Assembly (NCBI RefSeq): GCF_000247695.1
Contig: NW_004624801.1
Coordinates: 3,349,206 to 3,413,205 of the forward strand
DNA length: 64,000 nucleotides
Reading direction: 5' to 3'
Origin: Heterocephalus glaber
Taxonomy: Eukaryota > Chordata > Mammalia > Rodentia > Bathyergidae
In this document: positions 1-10,411 of the stretch, piece by piece
Position numbering within the stretch: the stretch's first letter is position 1
Layout: every line of letters starts with the position of its first letter
Notes under the pieces: model-generated
The model's input: the letters and a program-made list of their open reading frames with translations, nothing else
Databases searched by the model: none
Told to the model about the DNA's origin: nothing
Position numbers and translations under genes: made by a program

Positions 1-345
1 ATACCAAATAGTTTCTCTAGTGTGAGAAACTGAAAGTGTAAATAAGGATTAAAATGTTTAAAACGAATAATTGATAATTTGAAATAGGAAAAGGTCCAAA
101 GGTATAGAGGTGGTGGAAGGGGAAGGGGAAAGGAAAGAAGGGAAAGGAAAAATTATGAGAAAAAAAATGGAAATGAAATCTATGTAAATAGGGAAGGGTG
201 GTGGGGGTGAAGGACGCATAGGTAGTGGGGAAAAAGTAAGAACAAAGATGCATCATGTACAGGTACAAGCACCCAATGATAAATGTAAACATATTGTATA
301 CCTAATATGCACCAATAAAAGAATTTAAAAAATAAAAAATAAAAA
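1..345 (+). mobile_element. LINE-1 3' UTR fragment
   Basis: Contains a G/A-only polypurine stretch at about 110-165, typical of rodent L1 3' UTRs, then ends with an AATAAA and an A-rich tail (about 313-345). The beginning lies outside the window. The family call rests on the polypurine tract and tail only. Confidence 0.5.
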
Positions 346-470
346 TAGTAAAAATGGTCAAAGTCAATAGCATTTGGCATGAGCCTTTTATCTCTGATAT
401 GAATCTCTTTATTTTGAGGTATTTACCCAAATATATAATAGATGGAGTTGTCAATAAGAAATCTAATGTC

Positions 471-532
471 GCCTGCCTGGCAAGCATAAGGTCCTGAGTT
501 CAATTCCCGGTACTGAAAAAAAACAAAAAAGA
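471..532 (+). mobile_element. 5'-truncated ID SINE
   Basis: Begins inside the element (GCCTGCCTGGCAAGC), keeps the B box GAGTTCAATTCCCGG and the A-rich tail. Perfect 15-bp TSD AAGAAATCTAATGTC at 456-470 and 533-547 proves insertion in this truncated form. Confidence 0.9.
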
Positions 533-547
533 AAGAAATCTAATGTC

Positions 548-1842
548 CTTCGATTTTAATTATAACAATGGTGAATGGATTACTCAATGAAGATATCTAA
601 TTTTTTTTGACCATTGGACCATTAACATTTTCACTGTAAGCCTCTATTTTGCAGGCCTTTTGTAATTTCTGGCTCCAGATAATATAAACTTAAAATTAGT
701 TTATATCACAAAGGTGATAATGCTTAGTAGCTAGAATATTTGTATTGTTGTTCTTATTTTATACGCACACCCCTACCAGAAGAGAAAGCTTTACCTGAGG
801 GACAATGGAATACACATTAGGGTAACATAATGGTAGTAACATTAAGAGAGGCTGAACGACACATTTAGGGAGGGCTAGTGGGACTGGGAATCAAACTGCC
901 AGGAGATCTGGTGCAGTGTTTGGGGCCCCCTCTTTATATCTAGCCTAGCTTTTTGCTTAATATTTTTTATTACTACACATTCTCTCTCTCTCTAGATAGA
1001 TAGATCTAGACAGACGAACAGACGGAAGAGATAGATAGAGTTAGATACCTTTTTTTGTTATACTTTCTTGCTGGGAGGGAACCGTGCATTAACATTTATA
1101 TATATATGTATATTCATTTGTTCAAGGTCGTTCAGGCTCCTCAAGCATTACTTTCGGGGCCATGTGCACAACCTCTTACCTCCTCTACTTGCTTGTGCAT
1201 TTGTTTGGTTTTTTTTCTTCTCCTTTTTTTTCTTTTAATAACTAATTCCAATAACCTGAATAGAGATTTTCAAATTTTTCTTTTGGCAAAATTACATTCT
1301 TGAATTAAAAGTTATGACTGGAATATTAATAAAAGTTTGTGCATTTGTTGTTTGTTTCTACCAGTTGTGTCATCTGCCAGGATGGGTCACATTCTTTATC
1401 CGACCATGTGGCTTTCCTTGGAAGCATGGAAGACGGTCCCCTCTTTAGGGATCCTCCATTAGCACATTGTATACTGGTTGGCTCCCGTCTTCGGCAGTCC
1501 AACAGTCGGCCTGCTCAGGAGAACGGGTGACTCACCAAACTTTTAGAACCCTTTTAGAGGGGTTCCATCATGTCCTGGGTCCTGGCTGATCTTGGAGGTC
1601 AGGGGCCAAAATATTGACTGGTCCTCTTAGCCAAGTTACTTTATTTAGCTTTGGTCAACAAGCTTCAGTTTCTGAACACCAAGAAAGTCAGTTATACCAG
1701 TACTGAAATGGGAGCAATAGGTTTAACTATTATAATCCTATCTGGATATTGATCACTTAGAAATATAAGGCATGGCCATGGTCAGCATTCGTATTAGGAG
1801 TCAGTGTGAAAGTTTGTATTATTTTGCCTAAGTGGTCTTTTA
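548..1842. other. AT-rich intergenic stretch, no gene recognised
   Basis: Includes a short CT-repeat followed by GATA-like units at about 980-1045. The segment at 621-732 has a second copy at 4118-4330. At 1339-1800 are short open stretches without a recognisable protein. An old retroviral or LINE remnant is possible but unproven. Confidence 0.4.
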
Positions 1843-1858
1843 GGAGTCATATTTCTGT

Positions 1859-1943
1859 GGGGTTTTTTTTTCAGTACTGGGGATTGAACTCAGAGCCTTG
1901 CGCTTGCCAGGCAGGCACAACACCACTGAGCTACATCCTGGCG
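1859..1943 (-). mobile_element. ID SINE
   Basis: Reverse-strand ID with T-run, inverted B box (GGATTGAACTC) and A-box end (CACTGAGCTACATCC). TSD GGAGTCATATTTCTGT, 16 bp and perfect, at 1843-1858 and 1944-1959. Confidence 0.92.
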
Positions 1944-1959
1944 GGAGTCATATTTCTGT

Positions 1960-2770
1960 AGAATGTTTGATAATGGTTATAAAGTTTTACAAGGCAAATT
2001 TTAAATCAAGACCAAATATAACACCTTAGTATAACAATTATGATGACATGATATTAGAACCACTAGGTTCTTATTATCTCTAAAATACACTTTAATTTTC
2101 ATTTTAATATAAAATATAATATAGCTTTATCCAATTATAAATTATTATATGACATAATTTTTCATCTAAATTTGTTACTTTTTAATAAAGTGCCTTCTAA
2201 GTAGGATATACTTTTTTTTAAATATACTTTTTTTACAGATGTACTCTATAGATAACTAAGGCCCAATCTTTAATCTTCAAAGTGACATTGCCCGGACTGC
2301 ATATTGTTTAAGCACATCTAACTATTACAACACAACTATATACCAACCACATAAACAAAGCCTGAAAAAGTCCATCATCATACATAACTTCAGTATGGAG
2401 ATCATCAGTATGATAAAATGTTTTTCTAAGTTTTGCATCTTAGAAGGCCTTTCTACTTGGGAAGCACAGATTTATTCAATATAGCATGTGGTTAGCAATA
2501 ATTAGTGTCACAGTTACATAGAAATCTTTACATATATTTATTTAGTTTTTACTCTTGAGGCAAAATTTAGATTCTTTTAACAGGTTTACTGGATATAATT
2601 GCACTGATAAGAATTAAAGGATTAGAGTTCTTAAAATTTTAGGAAACAGTGTTAATGACTACAAATAGACTTCTTACCCAATATACAAGTGCATTTCCTT
2701 TGTACAGTAACAAAATGCTTCTTTATTCAAAGACAATAGGTGTAGATCAGTTTTAAATGGAAAGATCAAT
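1960..2770. other. AT-rich intergenic DNA
   Basis: Roughly 70% A+T by eye, no coding potential, no repeat family recognised. Confidence 0.4.
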
Positions 2771-2852
2771 TGTTTTTTGGTACTAGGAATGGAACTCAGG
2801 GCCTTGCACTTGCCAGGCAGGTGCTGTGCCCCTGGGCTGCATCTATGGCCCA
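2771..2852 (-). mobile_element. ID SINE, diverged
   Basis: Inverted ID: GGTACTAGGAATGGAACTC, then TTGCCAGGCAGGTG and a decayed A-box end. No clear TSD, older than its neighbours. Confidence 0.8.
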
Positions 2853-3188
2853 TGGCAGAACCAAATTTAAAGAGATGCCAAAAATGTTTATCATTTTATA
2901 TATCTAAGATCTAGATGTAATTTATATTGTATAAAAGAGAGTACTTTAAAGTTATATACATCTCTAGTCTAAGATAATAGTTTAGTCAATCATAAATTGA
3001 TTATTGAAAACATTTTATAAGTCAACATTTAAATAATATTTAATTCTTAAATTTCTTAAGTAAACAAAGCCTAACAGTGGAAAACACAAGAAATTATCTT
3101 AGGAAAATATAAAACCTTTGTTTTTAATCTAGTTTTTATAACTTTAAGCAAGAGCATTTTAATATCTTAAGAAAACTTCATTGGTTTC

Positions 3189-3278
3189 TTTTTTTCTTTT
3201 TTTCTGGAACCGGGAATCAAACTCAGGACCTTGTGCTTTCCAGGCAGGCATGGCACCACTGAACTAAATCCCTGACCC
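3189..3278 (-). mobile_element. ID SINE
   Basis: Inverted ID with T-rich tail (TTTTTTTCTTTTTTT) and GAACTAAATCCC end. Near-perfect TSD of about 19 bp (AAGAAAACTT..., 3169-3187 and 3279-3297). Confidence 0.9.
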
Positions 3279-3297
3279 AAGAAAACTTTATGGTTTC

Positions 3298-3913
3298 AGA
3301 CATAGAAACCCTTAACCTTTTAATTATAGCCAACTTGGGTATGGCTGAATAAGATGGGGAAAAACCAGAGAAGGCACCCATCAGTGGAGGAAACTAAAGC
3401 AAATTGGTTCAGACAGCAGCATTTTCAGCCATAGAGGGGAGTTCTGTGCAGTAGTTACTCAGGCCCTAGAGCACACCCTTTAGGGAAATTTTTAAAATAT
3501 TATTTTCATATAAAATTAATTAGAAATTAAACTTTTAGCTTAATCACTTACAGTCTAATTATTTAAAGACAGGCTGACCAAAAATTGCATTTTTTGTTAA
3601 TTTTTATAAGATAATATAACAGGAAATATAAAAACAACAATTTTATCAAATTTATTCAACATAAGAATCAACTGCCCAAGCAATGCTCAGGATAGTCAGT
3701 ACACAAACAAATGCAGTGCCCAAGTGATGCTCGGGGTAAACTTAACAGAAATCTTAAACATTTATATATATTAATAATTTATGAAAACACATTTACTAGA
3801 TCAAAATATTTTATATTTTATGAACTTTAAGAAGCCAAAAGTTTATATTTAGCCAACTTATGACTAAGATGTTGTTATAAATATTTATAAGCATTACTCC
3901 TACTTATATTTAT
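3298..3913. other. AT-rich intergenic DNA
   Basis: No gene seen. Holds the small tandem repeat at 3672-3744 and otherwise low-complexity AT-rich sequence. Confidence 0.4.
3672..3744. repeat. Two-copy imperfect tandem repeat
   Basis: TGCCCAAGCAATGCTC recurs as TGCCCAAGTGATGCTC about 44 bp downstream, in AT-rich DNA. Only the first half of the unit is repeated clearly. Confidence 0.5.
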
Positions 3914-3927
3914 TATTTACTCATCTT

Positions 3928-4023
3928 TTTTTTTTTTAATTTGTTTTTTGGTACCAGAGATCGAACTCGGGACCTTGCACTTGCAAGGCAGGCGCTGGAA
4001 CCATTGAGCTAAATCCCCAGCCC
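3928..4023 (-). mobile_element. ID SINE, full length
   Basis: Inverted ID with GGTACC, GATCGAACTCGGGACC and GAGCTAAATCCCCAGCCC. Perfect 14-bp TSD TATTTACTCATCTT at 3914-3927 and 4024-4037. Confidence 0.95.
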
Positions 4024-4160
4024 TATTTACTCATCTTAACAATTATTTTAGATGACTCATGAGTACCAAAGCATAGAATAGTTAATCTTTTAAAGCTATA
4101 TGCATTATTTTTATCTTTAACATTCTTATTGTAGGGCTCTATTAGACTTGAAGACCTTTT

Positions 4161-4246
4161 TTTTTTTTTTGGTACCTGGGATTGAACTTGGGTCCTTGCG
4201 CTTGTGCAGCAGGCAGTAAAACTGCTGAGCTAAATCCCCAGCCCCT
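4161..4246 (-). mobile_element. ID SINE ('CAGCAGGC' subfamily)
   Basis: Inverted ID with GTGCAGCAGGCAG in the anticodon-side region. TSD AAGACCTTTT at 4151-4160 and 4247-4256. It splits the 4118-4330 copy of an older repeated segment. Confidence 0.92.
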
Positions 4247-4383
4247 AAGACCTTTTGTAATGATTGGCTCTGGGTACTATAAACATATAAAGTTAGTTTA
4301 TATCACAAGAGTGATGGAATTTAGTAGCCTCATCTTGCAAATTATTGTACACAGAAGACAATGGATGTTACATTTATAAAACC

Positions 4384-4469
4384 TTTTTTTTTTTGGTACC
4401 AGGGATTGAACTCAAGATCTTACTCTCGTGAGGCAGATGGCAGCACCACTGAGCTAAATCCCTGGCCCT
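4384..4469 (-). mobile_element. ID SINE
   Basis: Inverted ID, moderately diverged (CTCAAGATCTTACTCTCGTG in the middle). TSD not clear. Confidence 0.88.
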
Positions 4470-4807
4470 TAAAATCAACTTGTTAAGATAAATATTATCT
4501 TGACCGGCTAACAACCTGGATGAAAACATGTTACCAACTTTAAAGACATTTTTATTCTTATCTTATTGACCAATATAAATTATCTCACTGTTAAGCCTGT
4601 GAACAAGTATTTGGGCTGAGTGTCCATTTATTTATAAGCCAATTTAAATAGAACCTTTTTTTTAGAGGATAATATATACCTGAAAGTTCACATACAGAAA
4701 CATACTAGTTAACCTAAATCATGCATAACTTTTATGGTACCAAAGTTTAAGGTTCTTCTCTGTAAGTTTTATGCAATCCTTGAGCCTAGCAGTTTTTATT
4801 CTCTAAT

Positions 4808-4894
4808 TTTTTTGGGGGGGGTACTGGGAATCAAACTCGGGACCTTGCACTTTCGAGGCAGGCGGTGGAATCACTGAGCTAAATCCCTGGCCCC
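4808..4894 (-). mobile_element. ID SINE
   Basis: Inverted ID with TTTCGAGGCAGGCGG and GAGCTAAATCCCTGGCC. TSD TATTCTCTAAT at 4797-4807 and 4895-4905. A run of seven Gs replaces part of the tail junction. Confidence 0.93.
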
Positions 4895-4934
4895 TATTCT
4901 CTAATATTTTAAATGAGTTTGATTACTATCTTAC

Positions 4935-5310
4935 TTTTCCTCGCTGAGACAACATACTCAACACCCAAAGTTAAAGGACGAAAGATTTATTTCCACGGCA
5001 GGGTGGCATGGCAGAGGGGCATGGGAGAGGAGAAAGAGTCCATGGCAAAACAGGGCAGGCAGAAGGCAACAAGCAAGAAAGAAGTAGGAAGCAACAAATG
5101 ACAAACCTCTTTCTGTCCCTTTTATCTTTTCCAAGCTACCCACACTTAGGGCACTCACACCCTTAATCCTAGCATTGCATCCTTGATCCCAGCATCACGT
5201 ACCCTAGATCCAGCCACCTCCAAAAAAGTCCACTTGTGGCTACAGGAGGCTTTGAGAGGATATCTGGATATAAGCCATAATTATACCCTTGAATATTTGC
5301 ACAACTATTT
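4935..5310 (-). mobile_element. Possible retroviral-LTR-like fragment
   Basis: Contains TTTATT, purine-rich and CAC-rich segments of the type seen in reverse-oriented MaLR/ERV LTRs and their internal ends. No LTR boundary is visible, so the family is not established. Confidence 0.25.
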
Positions 5311-5359
5311 TTTTAAAATATAGAAACCCCTAACAGAGAAAGAAGCCTGTAAGGGCATA

Positions 5360-5391
<32 letters not shown>
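5360..5391. repeat. (ATCA)n microsatellite
   Basis: Eight perfect tetranucleotide units. Confidence 0.95.
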
Positions 5392-5845
5392 TAAAGCAGT
5401 TGCAGGTAATTTAACCAGTTATTAAAACAGATTAATGGACAAGAAGTCATACAGAACACATAAAACAATTACATTAAATTAAAATGAACTTTTTTTAGAT
5501 GTATTGGCCATGTTGAATTAGAATCATTTTCTTAGTTTTAGGTTTGTAACTATAGTCAGTTAGAACTTTCCCAAGGGGTTGCAATAAGCATTCCTTTTTT
5601 CTTCTATAAGTCATAATGAAATAGGATAGGAAAAAAAAACTAGGTAGACAGAAGACAAGGAAAAATTGAGATTTTTTTAAGATTGTACTTTTATGAAAAA
5701 CTTTAGCTTTAAGACCAGTCTTTTTTCCCTTTCAGGAAACTTACTCAAAAAAAAAAAAACAATCCTAAAGGTCCTTTTACAGTCAGCCTGTAAATTACAG
5801 TCAGCCTGTAAACCTGGGTAAATTGCACTTCTTTCACTCCAAGTA
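5392..5845. other. AT-rich intergenic DNA
   Basis: No gene or repeat family recognised. Two adjacent copies of ACAGTCAGCCTGTAAA-like sequence sit at about 5778-5813. Confidence 0.35.
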
Positions 5846-6296
5846 CTATGGGTTGTTTCTAGATGTCCCCACAAAGCCTTATGCATTCATAGGTGGGGCT
5901 TTTCAAAGGTGGCTGGATCATGGGTGCATGATACTGGGATTAAGAGTGTATGGTACTGGATTAATCCACCGATTGGTTTAACATAGTTCTGGGTGTGTTT
6001 AATGGAAAGGCCCACCCAGGGTGTGGGTGGCACTACCCAAAAGGCTTGTGGCCTGGATGGGATAAAAGGGAAAAGGAGGCTTGCTGCTGCTCCTTTTGCT
6101 GCCTGCTGCTTGTTGCTCACTGCCTTCTGTTTGCCATGCCAAGGACTCAGTGATGCCCCTCTGCTGTGCTCTGCCTTGGAACCAGCTGGCTATGGACTAA
6201 AATCCTACAAACTGTGAGCTAGAATAAACCTTTCCTCCTTTAACTTTGGTTGTCGGGTGTTTTTGTCTCAGCAACGAGAAAAGTAACTAAGACACC
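5846..6296 (+). mobile_element. MaLR-type LTR (MST/ORR1-like)
   Basis: LTR organisation: a GTTTCTAGATGTCCCC-type 5' part, GGATCATGG, a GATAAAAGGG TATA-like site, C/T-rich stretch, GTGAGCTAGAATAAACCTTTCC poly(A) region and GAAAAGTAACTAAGACACC 3' end. The copy at 59524-59902 ends in nearly the same way (GAAAGTAACTAAGATAC). No internal retroviral genes follow that I recognise. Confidence 0.7.
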
Positions 6297-6389
6297 AAGG
6301 AAGCAGGAACATTGGAAGGCAGCATATCGCAATTTCAAACACTCCTAGATAGCTTGCATTATAACTTGACAAGAGAAAATACACATCTG

Positions 6390-6600
6390 GATCACTCATC
6401 TTGAAGACACTCCTGAAATGTACCCCACTCTGGCTTAGACATTCTCTTATTTCTCTGAGCACCCACACTCTATTCTTTGAATATGTTCTAATAAATTCAT
6501 GTCTCTTACTGACGCATCCTTTTTCTGTGACAAGAGTCAATGAACCTTCAAAAGTAAAAGTGGAACAGTTTCTCACTTCAGTGTCAGGGACCTCATAGAC
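6390..6600 (+). mobile_element. Possible ERV LTR 3' portion
   Basis: GAATATGTTCTAATAAATTC followed by CT-rich sequence resembles the R/U5 part of an ERV LTR. About 65 nt on, TGGTGACGATAACAG could be a decayed primer-binding site. Low confidence, no gag/pol/env recognised. Confidence 0.3.
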
Positions 6601-7394
6601 CCAACCTGGTGACGATAACAGTATTTTCTTTAATACTGTAAGCTACTCTGTGTACCTTTTTTCTGTTAGTTAACGTCACACACAACCAGCAAGAGTCAGA
6701 AAGGAGAAAAAGAAGAGCTGTAGATTCTTAGATGAAATCTTTGTTCACTGTCTCTTATTATAAAACCAACTTTGAGTCCTTGACATTTTTACTCTTTAAC
6801 TTACATTTGGAGAAATTCTAAAATCCTCCACCTTAAATGGGTCTCAGATTCATAAAATATAACCTAAAGGTGACATTTTAGGAACACTGAGTTAGCATAA
6901 TAATTTAAGATGTACTGTGTATGCCTTTTAGGTTTCCCTTGTGCACTTCTGGAAAGAGGTAAACAGGGAAAGAAAAATAAAGAAAGAAAAGATGGAATCC
7001 TATTTAGGTTCCCAAGGTCAGGCTGTGTGAGTTGTCCCCCTCATCCTGGGGTCACGCTGCATGTGCAGCTACCCCAAACTTAGGTCAGGCTATAGTCCAC
7101 CTCGCCCTGGGCTCATGCTGCGTGCAGTTTGCCCCATTTCGCAGAGCCAGATTTGCCCAGGGAGGAGCTCTGCTCTGTTTTCTGTCATTGACTAGTCCAG
7201 GTAACCCTGCTGGTCATGCAGAAATCTGCTGCTCATGTCCAGAACAAGTGTCCTTGCTCCTGCCACATAGCTTCTCCAACTTTGATCAACAGATCAGGAA
7301 AGCAGGAAAAGGAATTGTACACAAGAGCTGGGCTTCACTCAAAAAGTCACTCCCCAAAGTTTTATATCTAGAAACCTGTAACATACACAAGGAA
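6600..7394. other. Intergenic, no gene recognised
   Basis: A GC-richer block at 7020-7290 has the tandem theme CATGCTGCRTGYAG / GGTCAGGCT repeated at about 7016 and 7083. The 123-codon open stretch here has no recognisable domain. Confidence 0.35.
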
Positions 7395-7410
7395 CTCATT
7401 TAGGGTTTTA

Positions 7411-7507
7411 CAGCAAGTTTTGTTTTGTTTTTGGTACCAGGGATCGAACTCGGGTCCTTGCGCTTGCACAGCAGGCAGCGAACCCACTGAGCTAAATCCC
7501 TGGCCCT
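7411..7507 (-). mobile_element. ID SINE ('CAGCAGGC' subfamily)
   Basis: Inverted ID, little diverged (GGTACCAGGGATCGAACTCG). 16-bp TSD with one mismatch, CTCATTTAGGGTTTTA at 7395-7410 and CTCATTGAGGGTTTTA at 7508-7523. Confidence 0.95.
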
Positions 7508-7523
7508 CTCATTGAGGGTTTTA

Positions 7524-8224
7524 AAAGTCTAGGGAAAAAAAAGGTCTGGAGATGTCAGTGGACAACTGCAAATCACATACCATTTTAGGTAGAGATAAAC
7601 CTGAGGCCAAAGTTATCGTAATAATACCAGAAACAAATAAAGTGGAGGGGGAAGCAAGCAAGCATTAGAGAAGCAAGACCGAGAGGGTCCAGAAAAAAAA
7701 AAATTACCTATAGGCAGGGCTAGACAGACAGCCATAGGACCTGGCCACATCACAGCAGGGCTGAGAAGGGCTGAAGTGGAGCCCTTCCTGTGGGCCTGTG
7801 GGCCTCTCCTACCCGCAGGAAAGTCCAGAGGCCACGAGCTTCCTGTCCTACCTTCCACAAGGTGGGACATGTTAGGAACTGTCCCCAGGGCCATTGCCCG
7901 AACTCCCCAGCTTCCATTGGTGCCCTCTACCCTCCAGCTCCCTGCTTCTCCCTGATAACTAATAACAGAAAAAGTTAAAGGATTTGAGCTTTCCGACAGA
8001 AGAAAGCCTCAGAGTGAGAGAAGGGTCAAGGAGAGGACTGGGGGTTTCTTAAGGGAGGATAAAGGAGGGGAAAAAAAAGAAAACCAGTGGACTCTTTCTC
8101 AGTTTGAGTCCATAGCTGTAGAAGTTTGTAGCCAGAAAGAGAGAAAAAGGAGGAATAAAACAGATAAATGATGTTTCAGAGGGCAAGGGATTGGGGATGT
8201 GGGAAAAAAAAAAAAGGAAACGCT
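7524..8224. other. Intergenic, purine-rich
   Basis: Long A/G-rich stretches (for example 7970-8220). No gene recognised. Could be internal sequence of an old retroelement, not demonstrable here. Confidence 0.3.
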
Positions 8225-8715
8225 TTAGCTAGACTTACCAAAGTTGCAGCTCTGATGCCTCTTTTTACCTCCTGGCTGGCTCACCCGAGAAAACGTCATC
8301 AGATTGGGACTGAGAGGTTTCCAAAGCTGACATGAAAAATGTAACCCGCCCTGAACAGCATGTTTGGAGGTTCACTGACTCCCCTTGCAGAAAAAAAAAA
8401 ATTTCATGATGGATCAGCACGAGGCATGAGAAGGGTTTTATTACGCGGAAATCCAAAAGTACACACTCAAAGAAAAAGTGTAGGCTCTCTGGAGAAAAAG
8501 AAGTGCCCTATAAACCAAAGCTGGGCTTTTTTATGGGGTCCTGGGGGGTGGTTCAAGATAGGGGATCCAAGATGTATATTCCCACTACCTGTCAGGTCAC
8601 CCATCTAGCAGGCTCTGTTGGCATGTAAACCATGAACAGGTGGTTGAAGTTGAGATCTGCTGCCCATTAATATTGCTGCTTCCTGCGGATAAAGAAAGCG
8701 CAAATTACAGGTGAA
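8225..8715 (-). mobile_element. Possible ERV LTR, reverse orientation
   Basis: On the minus strand AATAAA (8437-8442 on plus, TTTATT) is followed by ACCCTTCTCATGCCTCGTGC, an R/U5-like layout, with GC-mixed U3-like sequence upstream. No flanking TSD found. Weak evidence. Confidence 0.3.
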
Positions 8716-8788
8716 AAGGATGGGTCCAGAACCCAATTTATAGCTTTCCTGTGTCTTTAAGACCTTGAAGAATCATTTGAGTAACTTT

Positions 8789-8856
8789 TTTTTTTTTGGT
8801 ACTGGGGATTGAACTCGCAGCAGGCGGCAAAACCACTGAGCCAAATCCCCGGCCCC
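8789..8856 (-). mobile_element. ID SINE with internal deletion
   Basis: Inverted ID lacking about 16 bases between GATTGAACTCG and CAGCAGGCGGC; both ends intact. TSD TTGAGTAACTTT / TTGAGTGACTTT at 8777-8788 and 8857-8868. Confidence 0.9.
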
Positions 8857-8868
8857 TTGAGTGACTTT

Positions 8869-9329
8869 CTTGGAAGGGAAAAAGGCTTAAGTAACTTGTG
8901 TATCCTGAAGCTGTAATTTTTTCTTCGAAGTACAGTTTTAAAATCCTGATTTCCTTGTCTCCTACCTGCCTCTTTCTTCTGTGCTACTTCAATGACAGCA
9001 ATGGTATTAAAACCCGAGTCTCTGGATTTCTTCCATAGCCCCCACCCCTACCCCAGCATCTCTATCCTAGGCACTTGTGCCCTGCCTGGGGGTGGCCCAG
9101 TCCAGGCGGATGTAACAGCAAATAGCACAGTAAGTCAACAGGCGATAAGGGGCCTAAGAAGGGACAGGAAGGGGCTGCTGGAGAGCACTGGGAGTCTGCC
9201 GAGGGTGGGGGAGTGTTGCAGAGGGTTTGTTTGGCAGAAGTGGGTTGGACAAGGGGAGTGGTAGGTGGCGAGGCTGGAGGGTAGGCTGGAGGGGCTCTTA
9301 ACGTACTGAGCCTGGGTTTGTTTGTTTTT
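8869..9329. other. Intergenic, no gene recognised
   Basis: Unique-looking sequence. The 90-codon open stretch here has no domain. Confidence 0.3.
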
Positions 9330-9412
9330 CTCCCTTGGAATTAAGCTTTGAACCTAGACCTGCATCCATGCCAGACAAATGCTGTACCACTGAGACACAG
9401 CCCCAGCCCTTT
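9330..9412 (-). mobile_element. Old ID-related SINE
   Basis: Inverted, strongly diverged: AATTAAGCTTTGAACCTAGACC ... GTACCACTGAGACACAGCCCCAGCCC. Confidence 0.7.
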
Positions 9413-9439
9413 AAAAACATCCAAAAAAAATTTTTTTTC

Positions 9440-9547
9440 AAGCTTGCTTTGGCAGCATAGATACCAAAATTAAAAGAATACAGAAAAGATTAGCATTGCC
9501 CCTACAAGGATGACCACATACAAATTTGTGAAGCGTTCCATGTTTTC
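9440..9547 (+). pseudogene. U6 snRNA pseudogene
   Basis: Co-linear with U6 snRNA over its full length: GCTTGCTTTGGCAGCAT near the 5' end, the central AAGATTAGCATTGCCCCT (ACAGAG-box/U4-pairing region, with changes) and GTGAAGCGTTCCATGTTTTC at the 3' end. About 15-20 differences from recalled mammalian U6, including AAAAG in place of the ACAGAG-type core and a short deletion after GCCCCT. No proximal sequence element or TATA is evident upstream. A dead retrocopy is the simplest reading. Confidence 0.85.
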
Positions 9548-9960
9548 TTATTAATAGCTTTAATTATATGTTTACTGTAAGGTCAGAACAAGGCGGCACA
9601 ATTGAGACCACCGAGGCAGGCAAAGTCTAAACAACATGTGATGAGTTTATTGCCACGTGGGTGCAGGTGGGCCAAGGACGAGAAGGCCGTTGGCACTGAG
9701 AGAAGGATGCTCATGGTTGATATGAGGCATTTTAGATGGGGGAGGGGGCACTGGTCAAGATGGTGAAAAATTTCAGAGTCTCATGGGAGGCCTGGGGCTG
9801 GCCCCAGGCAGCTGCTGGCTTCTTGTTATCTGCGTGCTTCTGTGGATGCGGATAGCAGGTCTGCTTGGGCGGGTCTGACTTGGGGGACAATATTTACATG
9901 TTCACACGCTTACATCTGGGTTTTGAAATTTAAGCAATTCTTGAAATGTATGAATGTTTC
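9548..9960. other. Intergenic, no gene recognised
   Basis: GC-moderate sequence. No repeat family identified. Confidence 0.3.
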
Positions 9961-9963
9961 CTT

Positions 9964-10008
9964 AATATATTACAAATATATATTACAAATATATATTTGT
10001 AATATATT
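9964..10008. repeat. TA-rich perfect palindrome
   Basis: AATATATTACAAATATATA (9964-9982) is the exact inverse of 9990-10008. A 30-bp loop-free palindrome is centred at 9992/9993. Confidence 0.95.
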
Positions 10009-10038
10009 AATATATTACAGATTACAAAGCAAAAAAAA

Positions 10039-10157
10039 TTTTTTTTTAAATTTTGAGACAGAATTTTGATAAATTACCCTGGCTGGCCTTGAACTCAAGA
10101 TCCTCCTGACTCAGCCTCCCAAACAGCTGTGATTATAGGTGAACTGGCACGATGCCC
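10039..10157 (-). mobile_element. B1-type (7SL-derived) SINE
   Basis: Inverted B1: TTTTGAGACAGAATTTTG, CTGGCTGGCCTTGAACTCA, TCCTGACTCAGCCTCCCA, GTGATTATAGGTG. Confidence 0.9.
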
Positions 10158-10292
10158 AATGTGAGGTGGTAGTGCTGGTTTTCGTTATGAAAGCTGCAGA
10201 ACCCTCAGAGGGCTTTGTGGAGATAAGGAGATGCAGCACTCTGAAGAATGAATGAGGGGAAACCCAGTAAGGAGGCCACTTAAGGAATGGAT

Positions 10293-10411
10293 GTTTTTTT
10301 CTTTCTCTTTGAGACAGGGTCTCACCACATAACCCAGGCTGGCCTAGGACTCTCTGTCCTCCTGCCTCGGCCTCCCAGGTCCTGGGATAACAGATGTGTG
10401 CCACCACACCT
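10293..10411 (-). mobile_element. B1 SINE
   Basis: Inverted B1 with TTGAGACAGGGTCTCACCAC, AGGCTGGCCTAGGACTC, CTGCCTCGGCCTCCCAGG and GTGTGCCACCACACC. Confidence 0.93.

Noticed and set aside
1339..1530. 63-codon frame as a retroviral env/pol remnant
   Set aside because: The translation suggested a viral protein at first sight, but no conserved motif could be named.
1..9000. CPSF4L exons at the left edge
   Set aside because: No CCCH zinc-finger frame is visible on either strand.
9440..9547. U6 copy as a functional snRNA gene
   Set aside because: Changes in the central catalytic region, a small deletion, and no upstream PSE/TATA.
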